From Methylophaga thiooxydans DMS010 (GTDB lineage: Bacteria; Pseudomonadota; Gammaproteobacteria; Nitrosococcales; Methylophagaceae), in the NCBI RefSeq assembly GCF_000156355.1, contig NZ_GG657906.1:62001-126000 (forward strand): a stretch of DNA of 64,000 nucleotides. Reading direction: 5' to 3'. A program made the position numbers and the translations under genes. The stretch's first letter is position 1. The number at the start of each line of letters is the position of its first letter. Shown here in pieces: positions 38,344 through 49,848 of the stretch. The notes beneath the pieces were generated by a model. The model ran no database searches. It had not been told where the DNA came from and saw only the letters and a program-made list of their open reading frames with translations.

Positions 38344-38840
38344 AGGTTTAAGCGCCTTGTATTGATGTCTTGTTTGCTATGACTCCAAATTTCATCAAAC
38401 TGCTGCTGCCTGTCACGAACTTCAGCAGGTGCCGCCAATTCAGCTCTACCGTAATACCGCTCTGCATTAGGACAGAATAAATAGGCGTTGTTATCTACTA
38501 GCATAAACATACTGCGTAATTTCTGATGCTTTTTGCTGGCAATGTGAATGTCTATTTTACTGGTCAGGCGTTGTGCTAAGGGAATAAATCGATGACTTTG
38601 CGCTACGTTTTTACGTGTATCACACACCACAAAGCGAATTTTGCTCCGTGGGCTGCGTCGTGAAAACTCACTGAGTTGCACAATAGCGAGCTCATTATCG
38701 AATAAAACGGGATCAATCAAAGGACCAAAAAAGCAAATTTCTTGGCGTGCGTGTTTGATCAGTTCTAAGGCCACTTGGGCAGCATGATCCCGACTGTCGA
38801 AAAAAATAATGCCTTCGTCAGTCGGAGTCTGCTCAACCAT
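38340..38840 (-). CDS. PLD-like protein with degenerate HKD motif (DUF7931-like)
   Basis: A 166-residue soluble protein resembling one half of a phospholipase-D fold: ALELIKHARQEICFFGPLIDP, RFVVCDTR and then SKKHQKLRSMFMLVD, where an HxK motif is present but the following Asp is not at HKD spacing. It is probably not a catalytic phosphodiesterase. It sits between purB and the secretin-N-like gene on the same strand, starting 4 bases after the purB stop. Family identity is tentative. Confidence 0.6.
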   Translation of the reverse strand: MVEQTPTDEGIIFFDSRDHAAQVALELIKHARQEICFFGPLIDPVLFDNELAIVQLSEFSRRSPRSKIRFVVCDTRKNVAQSHRFIPLAQRLTSKIDIHIASKKHQKLRSMFMLVDNNAYLFCPNAERYYGRAELAAPAEVRDRQQQFDEIWSHSKQDINTRRLNL

Positions 38841-38843
38841 AAT

Positions 38844-40232
<1,389 letters not shown>

Positions 40233-40328
40233 TTAGAAAATTGTGCAAAATTATAGCAGAGTTCGCTTGCCTCAGATGCTTTCAGGTAAAATGCTATCGT
40301 TTAATTCCTAACTTTGGGGTGAAAATCT

Positions 40329-42860
40329 GTGCTGACCGAATATCAATCACATGTCGAAGAACGGGCTCAAGAAGGGCTGCCGCCATTACCGCTGAATGCT
40401 GAGCAAGTTTCGGCACTAGTCGAACTACTGAAACAAGGTGATGCAAACAGCGAAACGCTGCTTGATTTGCTGATTCATCGTGTGCCGCCCGGTGTGGATC
40501 AGTCTGCTTATGTAAAAGCAGGCTTCTTAACTGATGTTGCCAAAGGCGAAACATCGTGTGATTTGATTAGTCAGGTCAGAGCAACCGAATTACTCGGTAC
40601 GATGATGGGTGGCTACAATGTTCAGTCTTTGATTGAGCTATTGGATATTGCTGCGACTGCGGATGCTGCTGAAAAAGCCTTACGCAAAACGTTGATGGTG
40701 TACGACGCCTATCATGATGTGGTTGAAAAGGCCGAAACCAATGACCATGCAAAACGTGTTTTGCAATCATGGGCTGATGCCGAATGGTTTACGTCTCGTC
40801 CTAAGCTGGAAGACAAAATCACCTTGACTGTCTTTAAGGTCCCAGGTGAAACCAACACCGATGATTTGTCACCAGCGCGTGAAGCATGGAGTCGCCCCGA
40901 TATTCCGCTACATGCTAAAGCGATGTTGCAGAGCAGCATGCCAGACGGCATTGAAAAAATCGAAAAACTCAAAGAGAAGGGCTATCCATTAGCATTTGTC
41001 GGTGATGTCGTGGGTACCGGTTCGTCACGAAAATCAGCGATTAACTCTGTGTTATGGCACATGGGCCACGATGTAGCTTATGTACCTAATAAACGTCAGG
41101 GTGGCGTCATATTGGGCAATAATATCGCACCTATCTTTTTCAATACCGCAGAAGATTCAGGCGCGATGCCGATCGAGTGTGATGTTCAGCACATGGAAAC
41201 CGGTGACATCATCACTGTGCTGCCTTATGAGGGCAAGGTCCTAAATGAGGCGGGTGATGTTATCAGTGAGTTCACTATGCGACCGACAACGCTGGCAGAT
41301 GAAGTGCGTGCCGGTGGTCGTATTCCGCTGATCATTGGTCGTGGTTTGACTGATAAAGCGCGTGAAACATTAGGCATGCCAGCATCAGATATTTTCGTGC
41401 GCCCTGTTGATCCGGTTGATACAGGTAAAGGCTTCACTTTAGCCCAGAAAATGGTGGGTCGTGCCTGTGGTGTTGAAGGGGTTCGTCCTAATACCTATTG
41501 TGAGCCGACAGTGACTACGGTGGGCTCGCAGGATACAACCGGGGCGATGACGCGTGATGAACTGAAAGAATTGGCCTGTCTTGGCTTTTCATCTGACTTG
41601 GTTATGCAGTCTTTTTGTCACACTGCCGCCTATCCGAAACCCGTCGATATTAAACTGCAACATGAGCTACCAGACTTTATGAGTACTCGTGGTGGTGTTT
41701 CCTTGCGTCCGGGTGATGGCATTATTCACTCATGGCTTAATCGTATGATTCTGCCGGATACCGTCGGTACCGGCGGTGACTCACATACCCGCTTCCCGAT
41801 TGGTATCAGCTTCCCGGCAGGTTCCGGCTTGGTGGCATTTGGTGCTGCTTTGGGCGTGATGCCACTGGATATGCCCGAATCAGTATTGGTTCGCTTCAAG
41901 GGTGAAATGCAGCCGGGCATTACATTGCGTGATTTGGTGAATGCGATTCCTTATGCGGCGATTCAACAGGGACTGCTGACGGTAGAGAAAAAAGGTAAGA
42001 AAAATATCTTTAACGGTCGCGTTCTGGAAATCGAAGGTCTGCCAGACCTGAAAGTTGAGCAGGCATTTGAATTATCCGATGCTTCCGCAGAACGAAGTGC
42101 CAATGGTTGTACGGTCCATCTCGATAAAGAGCCGATCATTGAATTTTTGAAATCTAATATTTCTTTGATGGAATGGATGATTGACGAAGGCTATCAAGAT
42201 GAGCGCACATTACAACGTCGAATTGATGCGATGAAAGCGTGGTTAGATGACCCTCAGTTATTGTCGCCTGATGCTGATGCTGATTATGCGGCAGTTATTG
42301 AGATCGATTTGAATGAAATCAAAGAGCCACTGCTTGCTTGCCCGAATGATCCTGATGATGTGAAACCGTTGTCAGAGGTCCAGGGTGTGAATATCGATGA
42401 AGTGTTTATCGGTTCATGCATGACTAATATTGGTCATTATCGTGCAGCCAGCAAAGTACTCGAGAATATGAATAGTCTGCCGGTGAAACTATGGGTAGCG
42501 CCACCGACCAAGATGGATAAGCATCAACTTACCGAAGAGGGCGTTTATAGCACCTTTGGTCGAGTAGGCGCGCGTACCGAAACGCCGGGTTGTTCTTTGT
42601 GTATGGGTAACCAAGCAAGGGTTGCAGATGGTGCAACGGTGGTTTCGACGTCAACACGCAACTTCCCTAACCGTTTGGGTAATAACGCCGATGTATATTT
42701 ATCATCAGCGGAATTGGCGGCGGTAGTAGCTAGCATGGGTAAACTGCCAACAGTCGCCGAGTATCTGGAAGCGGTGGCGGGTATTCAGCCGATGGCCGCG
42801 GAAATTTACCGTTATCTGAACTTTAACGAACTGGATGAATATCGCCGCGCGGCAAGTTAG
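40329..42860 (+). CDS. acnB: Aconitate hydratase B
   Basis: Interconverts citrate and isocitrate in the TCA cycle; may also act as an iron-responsive RNA-binding protein as in E. coli. At 843 aa it closely follows the AcnB layout: N-terminal HEAT-like domain, swivel domain, then the Fe-S catalytic part. Cluster cysteines are in [11 protein letters not shown] and [12 protein letters not shown]. The start is GTG at 40329 with GGGGTG upstream. Confidence 0.98.
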   Translation: MLTEYQSHVEERAQEGLPPLPLNAEQVSALVELLKQGDANSETLLDLLIHRVPPGVDQSAYVKAGFLTDVAKGETSCDLISQVRATELLGTMMGGYNVQSLIELLDIAATADAAEKALRKTLMVYDAYHDVVEKAETNDHAKRVLQSWADAEWFTSRPKLEDKITLTVFKVPGETNTDDLSPAREAWSRPDIPLHAKAMLQSSMPDGIEKIEKLKEKGYPLAFVGDVVGTGSSRKSAINSVLWHMGHDVAYVPNKRQGGVILGNNIAPIFFNTAEDSGAMPIECDVQHMETGDIITVLPYEGKVLNEAGDVISEFTMRPTTLADEVRAGGRIPLIIGRGLTDKARETLGMPASDIFVRPVDPVDTGKGFTLAQKMVGRACGVEGVRPNTYCEPTVTTVGSQDTTGAMTRDELKELACLGFSSDLVMQSFCHTAAYPKPVDIKLQHELPDFMSTRGGVSLRPGDGIIHSWLNRMILPDTVGTGGDSHTRFPIGISFPAGSGLVAFGAALGVMPLDMPESVLVRFKGEMQPGITLRDLVNAIPYAAIQQGLLTVEKKGKKNIFNGRVLEIEGLPDLKVEQAFELSDASAERSANGCTVHLDKEPIIEFLKSNISLMEWMIDEGYQDERTLQRRIDAMKAWLDDPQLLSPDADADYAAVIEIDLNEIKEPLLACPNDPDDVKPLSEVQGVNIDEVFIGSCMTNIGHYRAASKVLENMNSLPVKLWVAPPTKMDKHQLTEEGVYSTFGRVGARTETPGCSLCMGNQARVADGATVVSTSTRNFPNRLGNNADVYLSSAELAAVVASMGKLPTVAEYLEAVAGIQPMAAEIYRYLNFNELDEYRRAAS

Positions 42861-42885
42861 TGCCTGGCATTATTTTTCCCATCAG

Positions 42886-42918
42886 AGGCTGTTTTCTTTC
42901 GAGGAAACAGCCTTTTTT
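42886..42918 (+). terminator. Rho-independent terminator of acnB
   Basis: AGGCTGTTTTC (42886-42896) pairs with GGAAACAGCCT (42903-42913, one wobble) followed by T6. It separates acnB from fetB. Confidence 0.88.
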
Positions 42919-42929
42919 GTGAAGACGAT

Positions 42930-43640
42930 ATGATGAACGAAACGATTCAAGTTATTCCTCCCTTTAATCTGGCGTTGGCGTTTATGCCTGTGCTTTTGGT
43001 ACTGGTCATCATGTTTCGCTGGTCGTTGCAGGCAGGCAATGCGATTTATGCCTTGTTGCGCATGCTTGTGCAATTGTTATTAGTCGGCTACGTTCTCACA
43101 ACCATTTTCGCTGCTGAGCAGGCATGGATTGTGGTGGCTGTGATGCTGGTAATGGTGTCAGCGGCGAGTTGGATTGCTCTGCGGACAGTTGAAGTTAAAC
43201 GTCAGCAGTTATTTGTGTATGCATTCTGGTCAATTTTAATGGGTGGTGGACTCACATTGGCCTTGGTTACCCAATTCGTGATTGATTTAAACCCATGGTT
43301 TGAACCTCGCTACATGATCCCATTAGCCGGCATGATATTCGCGAACTCGATGAATAGCATCAGTCTGGCAGCTGAACGCTTGCAAGCGGAGCTAAAGGTA
43401 AAGAAGAAATATACCGAGGCAAGGAGTCAGGCTTTTCAAGCAGCCTTCATTCCTACGGTAAATGCCATGTTTGCCGTGGGTCTTGTTTCATTACCCGGCA
43501 TGATGACGGGGCAAATTCTATCGGGTGTGTCACCGATAATAGCTGCACATTATCAAATCGTAGTGATGTGCATGATTTTTGGATCAGCAGGTTTATCAAC
43601 AGCACTTTTTCTTAAAATTAGTCGCAAACAGTTTATTTAA
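42930..43640 (+). CDS. fetB: FetB/YbbM-type iron export ABC permease (UPF0014)
   Basis: A 236-residue protein with about seven hydrophobic helices. Family motifs include ALLRMLVQLLLVGYVL, the GMIFANSMNSISLAAERL block, and FIPTVNAMFAVGLVSLPGMMTGQILSG. In E. coli FetAB exports iron during oxidative stress. The ATPase partner fetA is not adjacent, so it must be encoded elsewhere or be missing. Two ATGs (42930 and 42933) are adjacent; either may be used. It converges on hflD, overlapping it by 4 bases. Confidence 0.9.
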   Translation: MMNETIQVIPPFNLALAFMPVLLVLVIMFRWSLQAGNAIYALLRMLVQLLLVGYVLTTIFAAEQAWIVVAVMLVMVSAASWIALRTVEVKRQQLFVYAFWSILMGGGLTLALVTQFVIDLNPWFEPRYMIPLAGMIFANSMNSISLAAERLQAELKVKKKYTEARSQAFQAAFIPTVNAMFAVGLVSLPGMMTGQILSGVSPIIAAHYQIVVMCMIFGSAGLSTALFLKISRKQFI

Positions 43641-44269
43641 GATGCGCTGTATAAGGCTTCTGCCGCGGCCATAATTTTGGCACTTTGAAATAAAAACTGC
43701 CAGCGACGGCCGCCTTTCTGGCGCCATAATACGGCGGCACGAATGCCAGACAGCAGCAAAGCGCGTACTTTATTTACATTATCAGGCTGTTGTAAAAAGC
43801 CGGGGTCACCATAGACTTGAATTTGAGGCTTTAATTGGCTCACGGTGCGGTGATAGATATCAGCAAAACGGGCAATCACCTGCGGTGAGGTAATCTCACC
43901 AAAGTAGTCAATTTGTTGCGGTACTTGCTCAATCTCACGGCTAATTTGATCCAACATCTCAGGTTGTTTAGCTAATTGACGCTCCAGGTGCAAAAGACTG
44001 ATGACGTAACGCAACAACACCACATCTTTTTTGTCTTTCTTTTTCGATAATTGTGCGTTGAGTGCTTGGATACCGGTTTTTAAATCGGAAACAGTTCCAT
44101 AAACCGATTCGGTTGAATCCGCATTCTGGATGACTAAGCTCTGCAACATCGTTTCCAGTTCACGACTATCTGCTTGACCGGTTTCAGCGATACGCTGCAC
44201 CAAAGTCGCCGCTTGTAAAACAGCTGATAAGGCAATCGTTCTGTCACGTTGACGGGCTGAAATACTCAT
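43637..44269 (-). CDS. hflD: High-frequency lysogenization protein HflD homologue
   Basis: A 210-residue soluble helical protein. HflD binds phage lambda CII in E. coli; its ordinary cellular role is unclear. Family features are the N-terminal [22 protein letters not shown] and C-terminal [26 protein letters not shown]. It overlaps mnmA by 4 bases, the standard mnmA-hflD arrangement. Confidence 0.96.
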   Translation of the reverse strand: MSISARQRDRTIALSAVLQAATLVQRIAETGQADSRELETMLQSLVIQNADSTESVYGTVSDLKTGIQALNAQLSKKKDKKDVVLLRYVISLLHLERQLAKQPEMLDQISREIEQVPQQIDYFGEITSPQVIARFADIYHRTVSQLKPQIQVYGDPGFLQQPDNVNKVRALLLSGIRAAVLWRQKGGRRWQFLFQSAKIMAAAEALYSAS

Positions 44270-45369
44270 GGATGCATACCTGGTGCATCAGTTGAGACTA
44301 TAATACCACCACCAAGACAATCATCTTGTTGATAAAAGACAACAGACTGACCTGGCGTGACGGCACGTTGTTTATCATCAAACTCGACATGAATGAGCCC
44401 ATTGTCATCTTTGCTGATCGTGCAGGGCTGATCGGGTTGGCGGTAGCGTGTTTTGGCTGCAGCACGACAAGGGAATTCGGGCTCTTCGCCTGCTACCCAT
44501 GATAATTGTTCTGCTGTCAGGTTTTGACTCCACAACCAGGGGTGATCGCCTTGAACAACATAAAGAATACGGTTTTCCATATCTTTACCGGCCACAAACC
44601 AAGGTTCACCGGTGCTGTTTTTACGCCCCCCGATACCTAAACCTTGGCGCTGACCCAGTGTGTAATACATTAGACCTGCGTGCTCACCAATTTTTTCACC
44701 ATCAGGTGTCCGCATTTCACCCGGTTGAGCAGGGATGTAGCGACTCAGAAATTCACGGAAATGGCGCTCACCGATAAAGCAGATCCCGGTGCTGTCTTTT
44801 TTATCATGATTGATAAAGCCTGCTTGTTCTGCAATTTGGCGAACTTCGGTTTTAGGAAGCTCCCCAAGAGGAAATAAGGTTCTGGATAATTGTTGCTGAC
44901 CAAGCGTGTACAAAAAATAACTCTGGTCTTTTTTATCATCCAGACCTTTTAGCAGGTGAAATTTGCCATCACGTTCTGCAACTCGGGCGTAGTGACCGGT
45001 TGCGATTAAAACACCGCCGAGTTCCATTGCATGATCAAGGAATGCTTTAAACTTGATTTCACGGTTACACAGAATATCGGGGTTGGGGGTGCGACCGGCG
45101 CGATATTCATCAAGAAAATGTTTGAACACATAATCCCAATATTCCATAGCAAAATTTGCTTCATGGAAGTCGATGCCGACCGTTTCCGCTACTGACATGG
45201 CGTCTTTGCGATCTTCTTCAACTGTACATTCACTCTCATCGGCAAAGTCGACCCAGTTTTTCATAAACAGACCTTCTACCTGTTCATGTTGTTGGTTCAA
45301 TAATAACGCCGCGACAGAGGAATCCACACCGCCGGATAAACCGACTACTACTTTTTTATTTTCAGCCAT
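44266..45369 (-). CDS. mnmA: tRNA 2-thiouridylase MnmA
   Basis: Puts sulfur on the wobble uridine (s2U34) of tRNAs for Lys, Glu and Gln. The 367-residue protein has the PP-loop [16 protein letters not shown], the catalytic cysteine in [12 protein letters not shown] and the second in [13 protein letters not shown]. It sits in the rluE-nudJ-mnmA-hflD cluster, two bases after nudJ's stop. Confidence 0.98.
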   Translation of the reverse strand: MAENKKVVVGLSGGVDSSVAALLLNQQHEQVEGLFMKNWVDFADESECTVEEDRKDAMSVAETVGIDFHEANFAMEYWDYVFKHFLDEYRAGRTPNPDILCNREIKFKAFLDHAMELGGVLIATGHYARVAERDGKFHLLKGLDDKKDQSYFLYTLGQQQLSRTLFPLGELPKTEVRQIAEQAGFINHDKKDSTGICFIGERHFREFLSRYIPAQPGEMRTPDGEKIGEHAGLMYYTLGQRQGLGIGGRKNSTGEPWFVAGKDMENRILYVVQGDHPWLWSQNLTAEQLSWVAGEEPEFPCRAAAKTRYRQPDQPCTISKDDNGLIHVEFDDKQRAVTPGQSVVFYQQDDCLGGGIIVSTDAPGMHP

Positions 45370-45371
45370 AT

Positions 45372-45812
45372 TTAGTTATGCAAAATATCGAGAGGGTAGC
45401 GATGACCGGCCATATAGTCCTGAAAGCATTCCAACACTAAGGGGCTTCGAAGATCAGTATATCTCGCTTCAATTTGTTCGTATGTTAACCACAATGCTTG
45501 ATGAATATCGTCATCCAGTGCTTGTGTCGGATCATGTTGGGTCGCCTGACCAGAAAAACAATACCGAATATAGGTATCGCCCTTTAGGGGGTGTATCCAA
45601 CGGTAGATACCAACCAAATGCTCTGGCGTAAACTGCCAGGCAGTTTCTTCCTGTGTTTCACGAATCACTGCCTCGATTAAGCTTTCGTCGGGTTCGAGAT
45701 GACCGGCGGGCTGGTTTAAGGTCAGTTTTCCGCGGATTTCTTCTTCGACCAGCAGGAACTGATCGTTGTGTTGGATCACGGCGGCGACGGTTGTTCTTGG
45801 TTTCCAAATCAT
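45372..45812 (-). CDS. nudJ: Nudix hydrolase NudJ (phosphatase)
   Basis: A 146-residue Nudix protein homologous to E. coli NudJ, which dephosphorylates HMP-PP and nucleoside triphosphates. The Nudix box begins [13 protein letters not shown] and continues RETQEE. It starts [13 protein letters not shown], matching the NudJ N-terminus. The first 155 bases overlap the end of the rluE reading frame in another frame, an unusually long overlap. Confidence 0.93.
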   Translation of the reverse strand: MIWKPRTTVAAVIQHNDQFLLVEEEIRGKLTLNQPAGHLEPDESLIEAVIRETQEETAWQFTPEHLVGIYRWIHPLKGDTYIRYCFSGQATQHDPTQALDDDIHQALWLTYEQIEARYTDLRSPLVLECFQDYMAGHRYPLDILHN

Positions 45813-46371
45813 TCCGCCATTTTATCATGTCTGCGTCCGGCGCTGCTTGCCATTGTCCTTGTGACAAGTTGTCTAATGTCCATATGTCAATTGAATAACG
45901 GATTAGACGAAGGGTGGGGCATCCTATTGCAGCGGTCATGCGTCTGACCTGACGATTTCGGCCTTCTTGAATTTTAAGTTCCAACCATTGTGTGGGAATA
46001 GACTTACGCTCGCGTATCGGGGGAGTTCTTGGCCAGACAGGAGGCGGATCGATAAGACGTGCTTTAGCGGGTAACGTCAGTCCGTCTTTCAACTCTACAC
46101 CATCGCGTAACTGTTGCAGTGCTGTCTCATCGGGGATATTCTCGACCTGAACCCAGTAGGTTTTTTCCAATTTGAATTTTGGATTGGCAATCAGGTGTTG
46201 CAATGGACCAGAGTCGGTAAGCAACAGCAGTCCTTCGCTATCCCTATCAAGACGCCCGGCCGGATAGACTTGTTCCAAATCGATGTGATCTTTTAACGTG
46301 CGCCGTCCCGCGCTATCCGTGAATTGAGTGAGTACGTCATAGGGTTTATTGAACAGGATCAGCTGGGTCAT
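45658..46371 (-). CDS. rluE: 23S rRNA pseudouridine synthase RluE (extended, overlapping nudJ)
   Basis: Isomerises U2457 of 23S rRNA. The catalytic aspartate is in [13 protein letters not shown] near residue 43, with further motifs KTYWVQV and [14 protein letters not shown]. Normal RluE ends about residue 178, near [10 protein letters not shown]; here the frame runs on to 237 residues with a very basic tail rich in Arg ([13 protein letters not shown] and onward). That tail overlaps nudJ by 155 bases. It could be a real extension, an overprinted product or the consequence of a lost stop codon. Confidence 0.9.
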   Translation of the reverse strand: MTQLILFNKPYDVLTQFTDSAGRRTLKDHIDLEQVYPAGRLDRDSEGLLLLTDSGPLQHLIANPKFKLEKTYWVQVENIPDETALQQLRDGVELKDGLTLPAKARLIDPPPVWPRTPPIRERKSIPTQWLELKIQEGRNRQVRRMTAAIGCPTLRLIRYSIDIWTLDNLSQGQWQAAPDADMIKWRNDLETKNNRRRRDPTQRSVPAGRRRNPRKTDLKPARRSSRTRRKLNRGSDS

Positions 46372-46552
46372 ATTAGGTGAGTGAACAGTTTAATGATAAA
46401 ATGCGGCTTTTTTGACATTCAGGTACGCCCTTGTGGGCTGTTATTCGCTTAATTAGTGTACCGGAGAATGGTAAAACTATTCGTGTCAATGCCCAAGAGT
46501 TGTAGTGATTGAGCTGCAGCTATAATCCACAACGTTTAAGTGAGGAATTTAA

Positions 46553-47035
46553 ATGAAAGTTGCAGAGAATAAAGTCGTTGTTATCGACTATACACTGACC
46601 GACAACGATGGCAGTGTGATTGATAGCTCAGAAGGTGCTGGTCCACTGGCCTACCTGCATGGCGCTGGTAACATTATCCCAGGCCTGGAAGAAGCATTGA
46701 TTGATAAAGAAGCTGGCGATGAAGTGAAAGCAAGCATTGAGCCTGCAAAAGCCTACGGCGACCGTCATGAGCAATTGAAGCAAGAAGTACCGAGCGAATT
46801 GTTTAGCGGTGTTGAAAAAGTAGAAGTCGGCATGCAGTTCCAATCTGAAACTGAGCAAGGCCCAGTTTTGGTTACCGTTGTTGAAATTAATGACGAGACA
46901 ATCACTGTAGATGGTAATCACCCGTTAGCTGGTGTTCATCTGAATTTTGATGTGACAATCCGTGAAGTGCGTGAGCCAAGCGAAGAAGAATTAGAGCATG
47001 GTCACGTTCATGGTGAAGGTGGTCACCAACATTGA
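46553..47035 (+). CDS. slyD: FKBP-type peptidyl-prolyl isomerase SlyD
   Basis: A 160-residue cytoplasmic chaperone-isomerase. It has the split FKBP domain (VVVIDYTLTDNDGSVID, GPLAYLHGAGNIIPGLEEAL), the IF insertion (AYGDRHEQLKQEVPSELF), and a histidine-containing C-terminus EHGHVHGEGGHQH able to bind nickel or other metals, shorter than the E. coli tail. The 181-bp gap upstream shows no gene or certain promoter. A terminator follows. Confidence 0.95.
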   Translation: MKVAENKVVVIDYTLTDNDGSVIDSSEGAGPLAYLHGAGNIIPGLEEALIDKEAGDEVKASIEPAKAYGDRHEQLKQEVPSELFSGVEKVEVGMQFQSETEQGPVLVTVVEINDETITVDGNHPLAGVHLNFDVTIREVREPSEEELEHGHVHGEGGHQH

Positions 47036-47074
47036 TGTGACTGCTGTGTAAAAACAGCTCACCACGTCTAAGGA

Positions 47075-47101
47075 AAGACGGGCTTAGTGCCCGTCTTTTT
47101 G
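47075..47101 (+). terminator. Rho-independent terminator of slyD
   Basis: AAGACGGGC (47075-47083), loop TTAGT, GCCCGTCTT (47089-47097) and a T run. Confidence 0.92.
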
Positions 47102-47118
47102 TTTGGAAACAATGAATT

Positions 47119-48024
47119 ATGCAAAACCTGAATGATTTAAATCGACTTTTTGGTCGAGAGGATAATATTCAATTTATCGAAGGCCCATCGGGTATGCCAT
47201 TGATTCAAGTGGCTACCTCACGTGCCAGTGCCAAAGTCGCTTTGTATGGCGGGCAAATGTTGTCATTTAAGCCCGCGACAGCTGAACATGATCTGTTTTA
47301 TCTCAGTCAGAAAGCAATTTATCAGCAAGGTAAGGCCATTCGCGGTGGAGCGCCATTGTGCTGGCCATGGTTTGGTGATGACCCCGGCAGTTTAGGGCGT
47401 CAGGCGCACGGCTTTGCCCGTAATCTGTTCTGGGATGTGTTAGACAGTCAAATTCATGATAATAATGTTGAAATCACATTAGGCTTGGAATCGACTGCAA
47501 CGAGTAAGCAGTGGTGGCCAAGCGAATTTAGACTGCGGAAAAAAATTCATATTGGCGATACCTTATCGCTATCACTGACGACAGAAAACAAAGGTGAGAT
47601 CCCTTTTAGTATTTCAAAAGCGCTACACAGCTATTTCCGAGTGGGAGATATAAGCCAAACCCGAGTTTGTGGGTTGGATGGTATCGATTATCTGGATAAA
47701 ACCTTGGGTTTTACCAAGCAAAAACAAGCTGGTGATATTCAGGCTGATAAAGAAACTGACCGCGTCTATCTAGATGCACCGCAACGTGTTGCGATTATTG
47801 ATGCTTCGTTGAAGCGTCGTATCGAAATTGAGCATAACGGTGCAGATAATTTTGTGGTGTGGAATCCATGGGATAAAGCGGCTGCTCTGAATGATATGTC
47901 GGCTGAAGACTATGAGCAGTTTATTTGTGTGGAAACTGCAAATGCACTAGCTAATAGCGTCATTATCGCTCCAGGCGCAGCACACCATATGCATGTTAGT
48001 TACAGCATTAACTCAGAGGCTTAG
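47119..48024 (+). CDS. D-hexose-6-phosphate mutarotase (YeaD-like)
   Basis: A 301-residue aldose-1-epimerase-fold protein of the YeaD/glucose-6-phosphate 1-epimerase group, interconverting alpha and beta anomers. Family features: KVALYGGQMLSFKP, IRGGAPLCWPWFGDDPG, HGFARNLFW and LHSYFRVGD, then WNPWDKAAALNDM and ETANAL. It begins 17 bases after the slyD terminator and is followed by a membrane protein gene. Confidence 0.92.
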   Translation: MQNLNDLNRLFGREDNIQFIEGPSGMPLIQVATSRASAKVALYGGQMLSFKPATAEHDLFYLSQKAIYQQGKAIRGGAPLCWPWFGDDPGSLGRQAHGFARNLFWDVLDSQIHDNNVEITLGLESTATSKQWWPSEFRLRKKIHIGDTLSLSLTTENKGEIPFSISKALHSYFRVGDISQTRVCGLDGIDYLDKTLGFTKQKQAGDIQADKETDRVYLDAPQRVAIIDASLKRRIEIEHNGADNFVVWNPWDKAAALNDMSAEDYEQFICVETANALANSVIIAPGAAHHMHVSYSINSEA

Positions 48025-48051
48025 GTAGCTAAATAGAACAGCGCTTTGAAA

Positions 48052-48483
48052 ATGGACTCTTTCTCGCTACAAGCGCTGTTTAATTTTATCTGGGGCAATG
48101 ACGCTATCCTAGTAGCTTTAGGCTTTATATCATTACTCTCTTTTATTGCTTCCTTGTTTCTGATTCCCTATTTTGTGGTCAGAATTCCTGTCGATTATTT
48201 TGCTGAGAAACAGCGTCAGCCTGCTCCTTGGGCGCAACAACATTTTGTTATTCGATGGCTAGTGCTGATAGTGAAAAACCTATTCGGTATTGTCTTTATT
48301 GTACTTGGGCTGGCAATGCTGGTATTGCCAGGGCAGGGATTGTTGACGATATTTATTGGCATTTTGTTGCTTAATTTTCCAGGTAAATATCGCTTTGAAA
48401 GACGTTTAATTCGCTATCCCGGGGTTCACCGCGCAATCGACTGGCTGCGAAAGCGGGCAGGGCGGGAACCGTTAATTTTCTGA
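48052..48483 (+). CDS. PGPGW-type small membrane protein
   Basis: A 143-residue protein with two hydrophobic helices near the N-terminus (FISLLSFIASLFLIPYFVV) and two in the middle, the second with LPGQGLLTIFIGILLLNFPG, similar to the PGPGW family motif. The function is unknown. ATG 48052 is used, although a TTG at 48046 is also in frame. It follows the mutarotase and converges on nudF with a 2-base gap. Confidence 0.75.
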   Translation: MDSFSLQALFNFIWGNDAILVALGFISLLSFIASLFLIPYFVVRIPVDYFAEKQRQPAPWAQQHFVIRWLVLIVKNLFGIVFIVLGLAMLVLPGQGLLTIFIGILLLNFPGKYRFERRLIRYPGVHRAIDWLRKRAGREPLIF

Positions 48484-48485
48484 GT

Positions 48486-49091
48486 TTAACGCCACTGTTG
48501 TTGTAGGGATTCGCGGTGAATATAAAGCCACTGAATCGCGATAATTGGAATGGCAGAAATAATGCGACCTTGTTGCATTAACTCATACGCGCGATCAAAT
48601 TTCATCGTACTTACCGCAATATCCTCATCTTCATCATCAAGACCATGAATTCCACCTACCTGACTGGCATCTACTCTGCCACAGAATAATGTCAGACATT
48701 CCGAGGTTCCACCGGGGGAGGTAAAAAATTCATTAATTTTGACCAACTCTTGTATATGGCAACCAGATTCTTCAATTGCCTCACGTCTGGCAACCTCTTC
48801 TGGTGTTTCGCCGTCTTCCATCGCGCCAGCAACAATTTCCAGCAACCAAGCATCTTCTTGTTTCTGTGTCAGTATCGCCCCAGCTCGGAATTGTTCAATG
48901 ATTACGACTTCATCGCGCTGCGGATCGTAAAGAATCACCGCGACACAGTTGCCCCGGTGAAACACTTCACGCGTTACAGGTGCAGACCACCCACCGTTGT
49001 ACAAGGTATGTTCTATTGTGTACTTTTTGACGTTGAAAAAGCCCTGAAAAGGGGTGACTTGCTCAAGGATTCGGAACTGTTTTTGGGTCAT
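48486..49091 (-). CDS. nudF: ADP-ribose pyrophosphatase (NudF)
   Basis: Hydrolyses ADP-ribose and related sugars to AMP and ribose phosphate. The 201-residue length and layout match NudF: N-terminal swap strands (YTIEHTLYNGGWSAPVTRE), Nudix box GAMEDGETPEEVARREAIEE, and the loop TSPGGTSECLTLF. It overlaps the DUF3108 gene by 4 bases and is probably cotranscribed with purM-purN-DUF3108. Confidence 0.95.
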   Translation of the reverse strand: MTQKQFRILEQVTPFQGFFNVKKYTIEHTLYNGGWSAPVTREVFHRGNCVAVILYDPQRDEVVIIEQFRAGAILTQKQEDAWLLEIVAGAMEDGETPEEVARREAIEESGCHIQELVKINEFFTSPGGTSECLTLFCGRVDASQVGGIHGLDDEDEDIAVSTMKFDRAYELMQQGRIISAIPIIAIQWLYIHRESLQQQWR

Positions 49092-49846
49092 GGTTGCGTT
49101 ATGGCATTGGCTGATTGCAGTGGGGTAAAGGCGGTGTCGGTATCAATTCCTTTTAGACGGCGCAGCACCGCGGTAAAGCTAGTGTCATCTTCGATATGTT
49201 CTAGTTTTACAGGCAGATAGTTGAGTGCGGGCGCACACCACAGTGTCGTCTCGCGGTCACTGGGTTTTTCACGGTGACGGGTGAGCTTAATTGTTTCTAT
49301 ATGGCCCATCGGCGTGGTAATAGTTTCTTTCCCCAAAACCGTTATGTGATAGGTTTTGAGTTTGCCACCATCGGCTATCCGGTAATCAATCGACTTGATA
49401 CCACGCTTGAGATCTTTCATCAGGCTGATTTGATAGACGAGTTTGTCTAAAGTGCCTGGTTCAAGTTCAAGCTGCCATGGGTGTTTTTTATCATCAATAC
49501 TGACAAGGTTATTTTGCCAGTCAAAGTCCATAGCCAAGGTTTTGTCTTTTTTACCGCCACTGCGCTGGTAAATATAACTGTGTGGCTTAACGTTGCCGTT
49601 GTTTGGTTGCCAGATACTGGTTTCTTCGATCAGATCCGGTTTGAAAAATGAAAATACCCCTTTAGCCTGGCTAACAGAGTAAAAGCGTTTCAAACCAGAT
49701 TCTTGTGTTTCCAGACTACGTTTTAATTCGCCTGCCTGTATGCCATTGAGCCGGACCAGATAATTCGCTGAAAAATCGGGGATCTCCTGTGCTGCCAGGG
49801 CAGTTGAAATGCTAAGTAACAGAAAAAGACCGATTTTTTTGAGCAT
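49088..49846 (-). CDS. DUF3108 secreted protein
   Basis: A 252-residue protein with a signal peptide ending STALAAQ. It belongs to DUF3108, commonly found next to purN in gammaproteobacteria, with motifs FSANYLVRLNGIQAGE, SHIY-type KPHSYIYQRSGGKKDK, and a LWCAPALNYLPVKLE strand. The function is unknown; a periplasmic or outer-membrane-associated role is inferred. It lies 2 bases after the purN stop. Confidence 0.88.
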   Translation of the reverse strand: MLKKIGLFLLLSISTALAAQEIPDFSANYLVRLNGIQAGELKRSLETQESGLKRFYSVSQAKGVFSFFKPDLIEETSIWQPNNGNVKPHSYIYQRSGGKKDKTLAMDFDWQNNLVSIDDKKHPWQLELEPGTLDKLVYQISLMKDLKRGIKSIDYRIADGGKLKTYHITVLGKETITTPMGHIETIKLTRHREKPSDRETTLWCAPALNYLPVKLEHIEDDTSFTAVLRRLKGIDTDTAFTPLQSANAITQP

Positions 49847-49848
49847 GA

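Noticed and set aside
46372-46552. TTGACA upstream of slyD as a sigma-70 promoter
   Set aside because: No -10-like hexamer occurs at an acceptable spacing.
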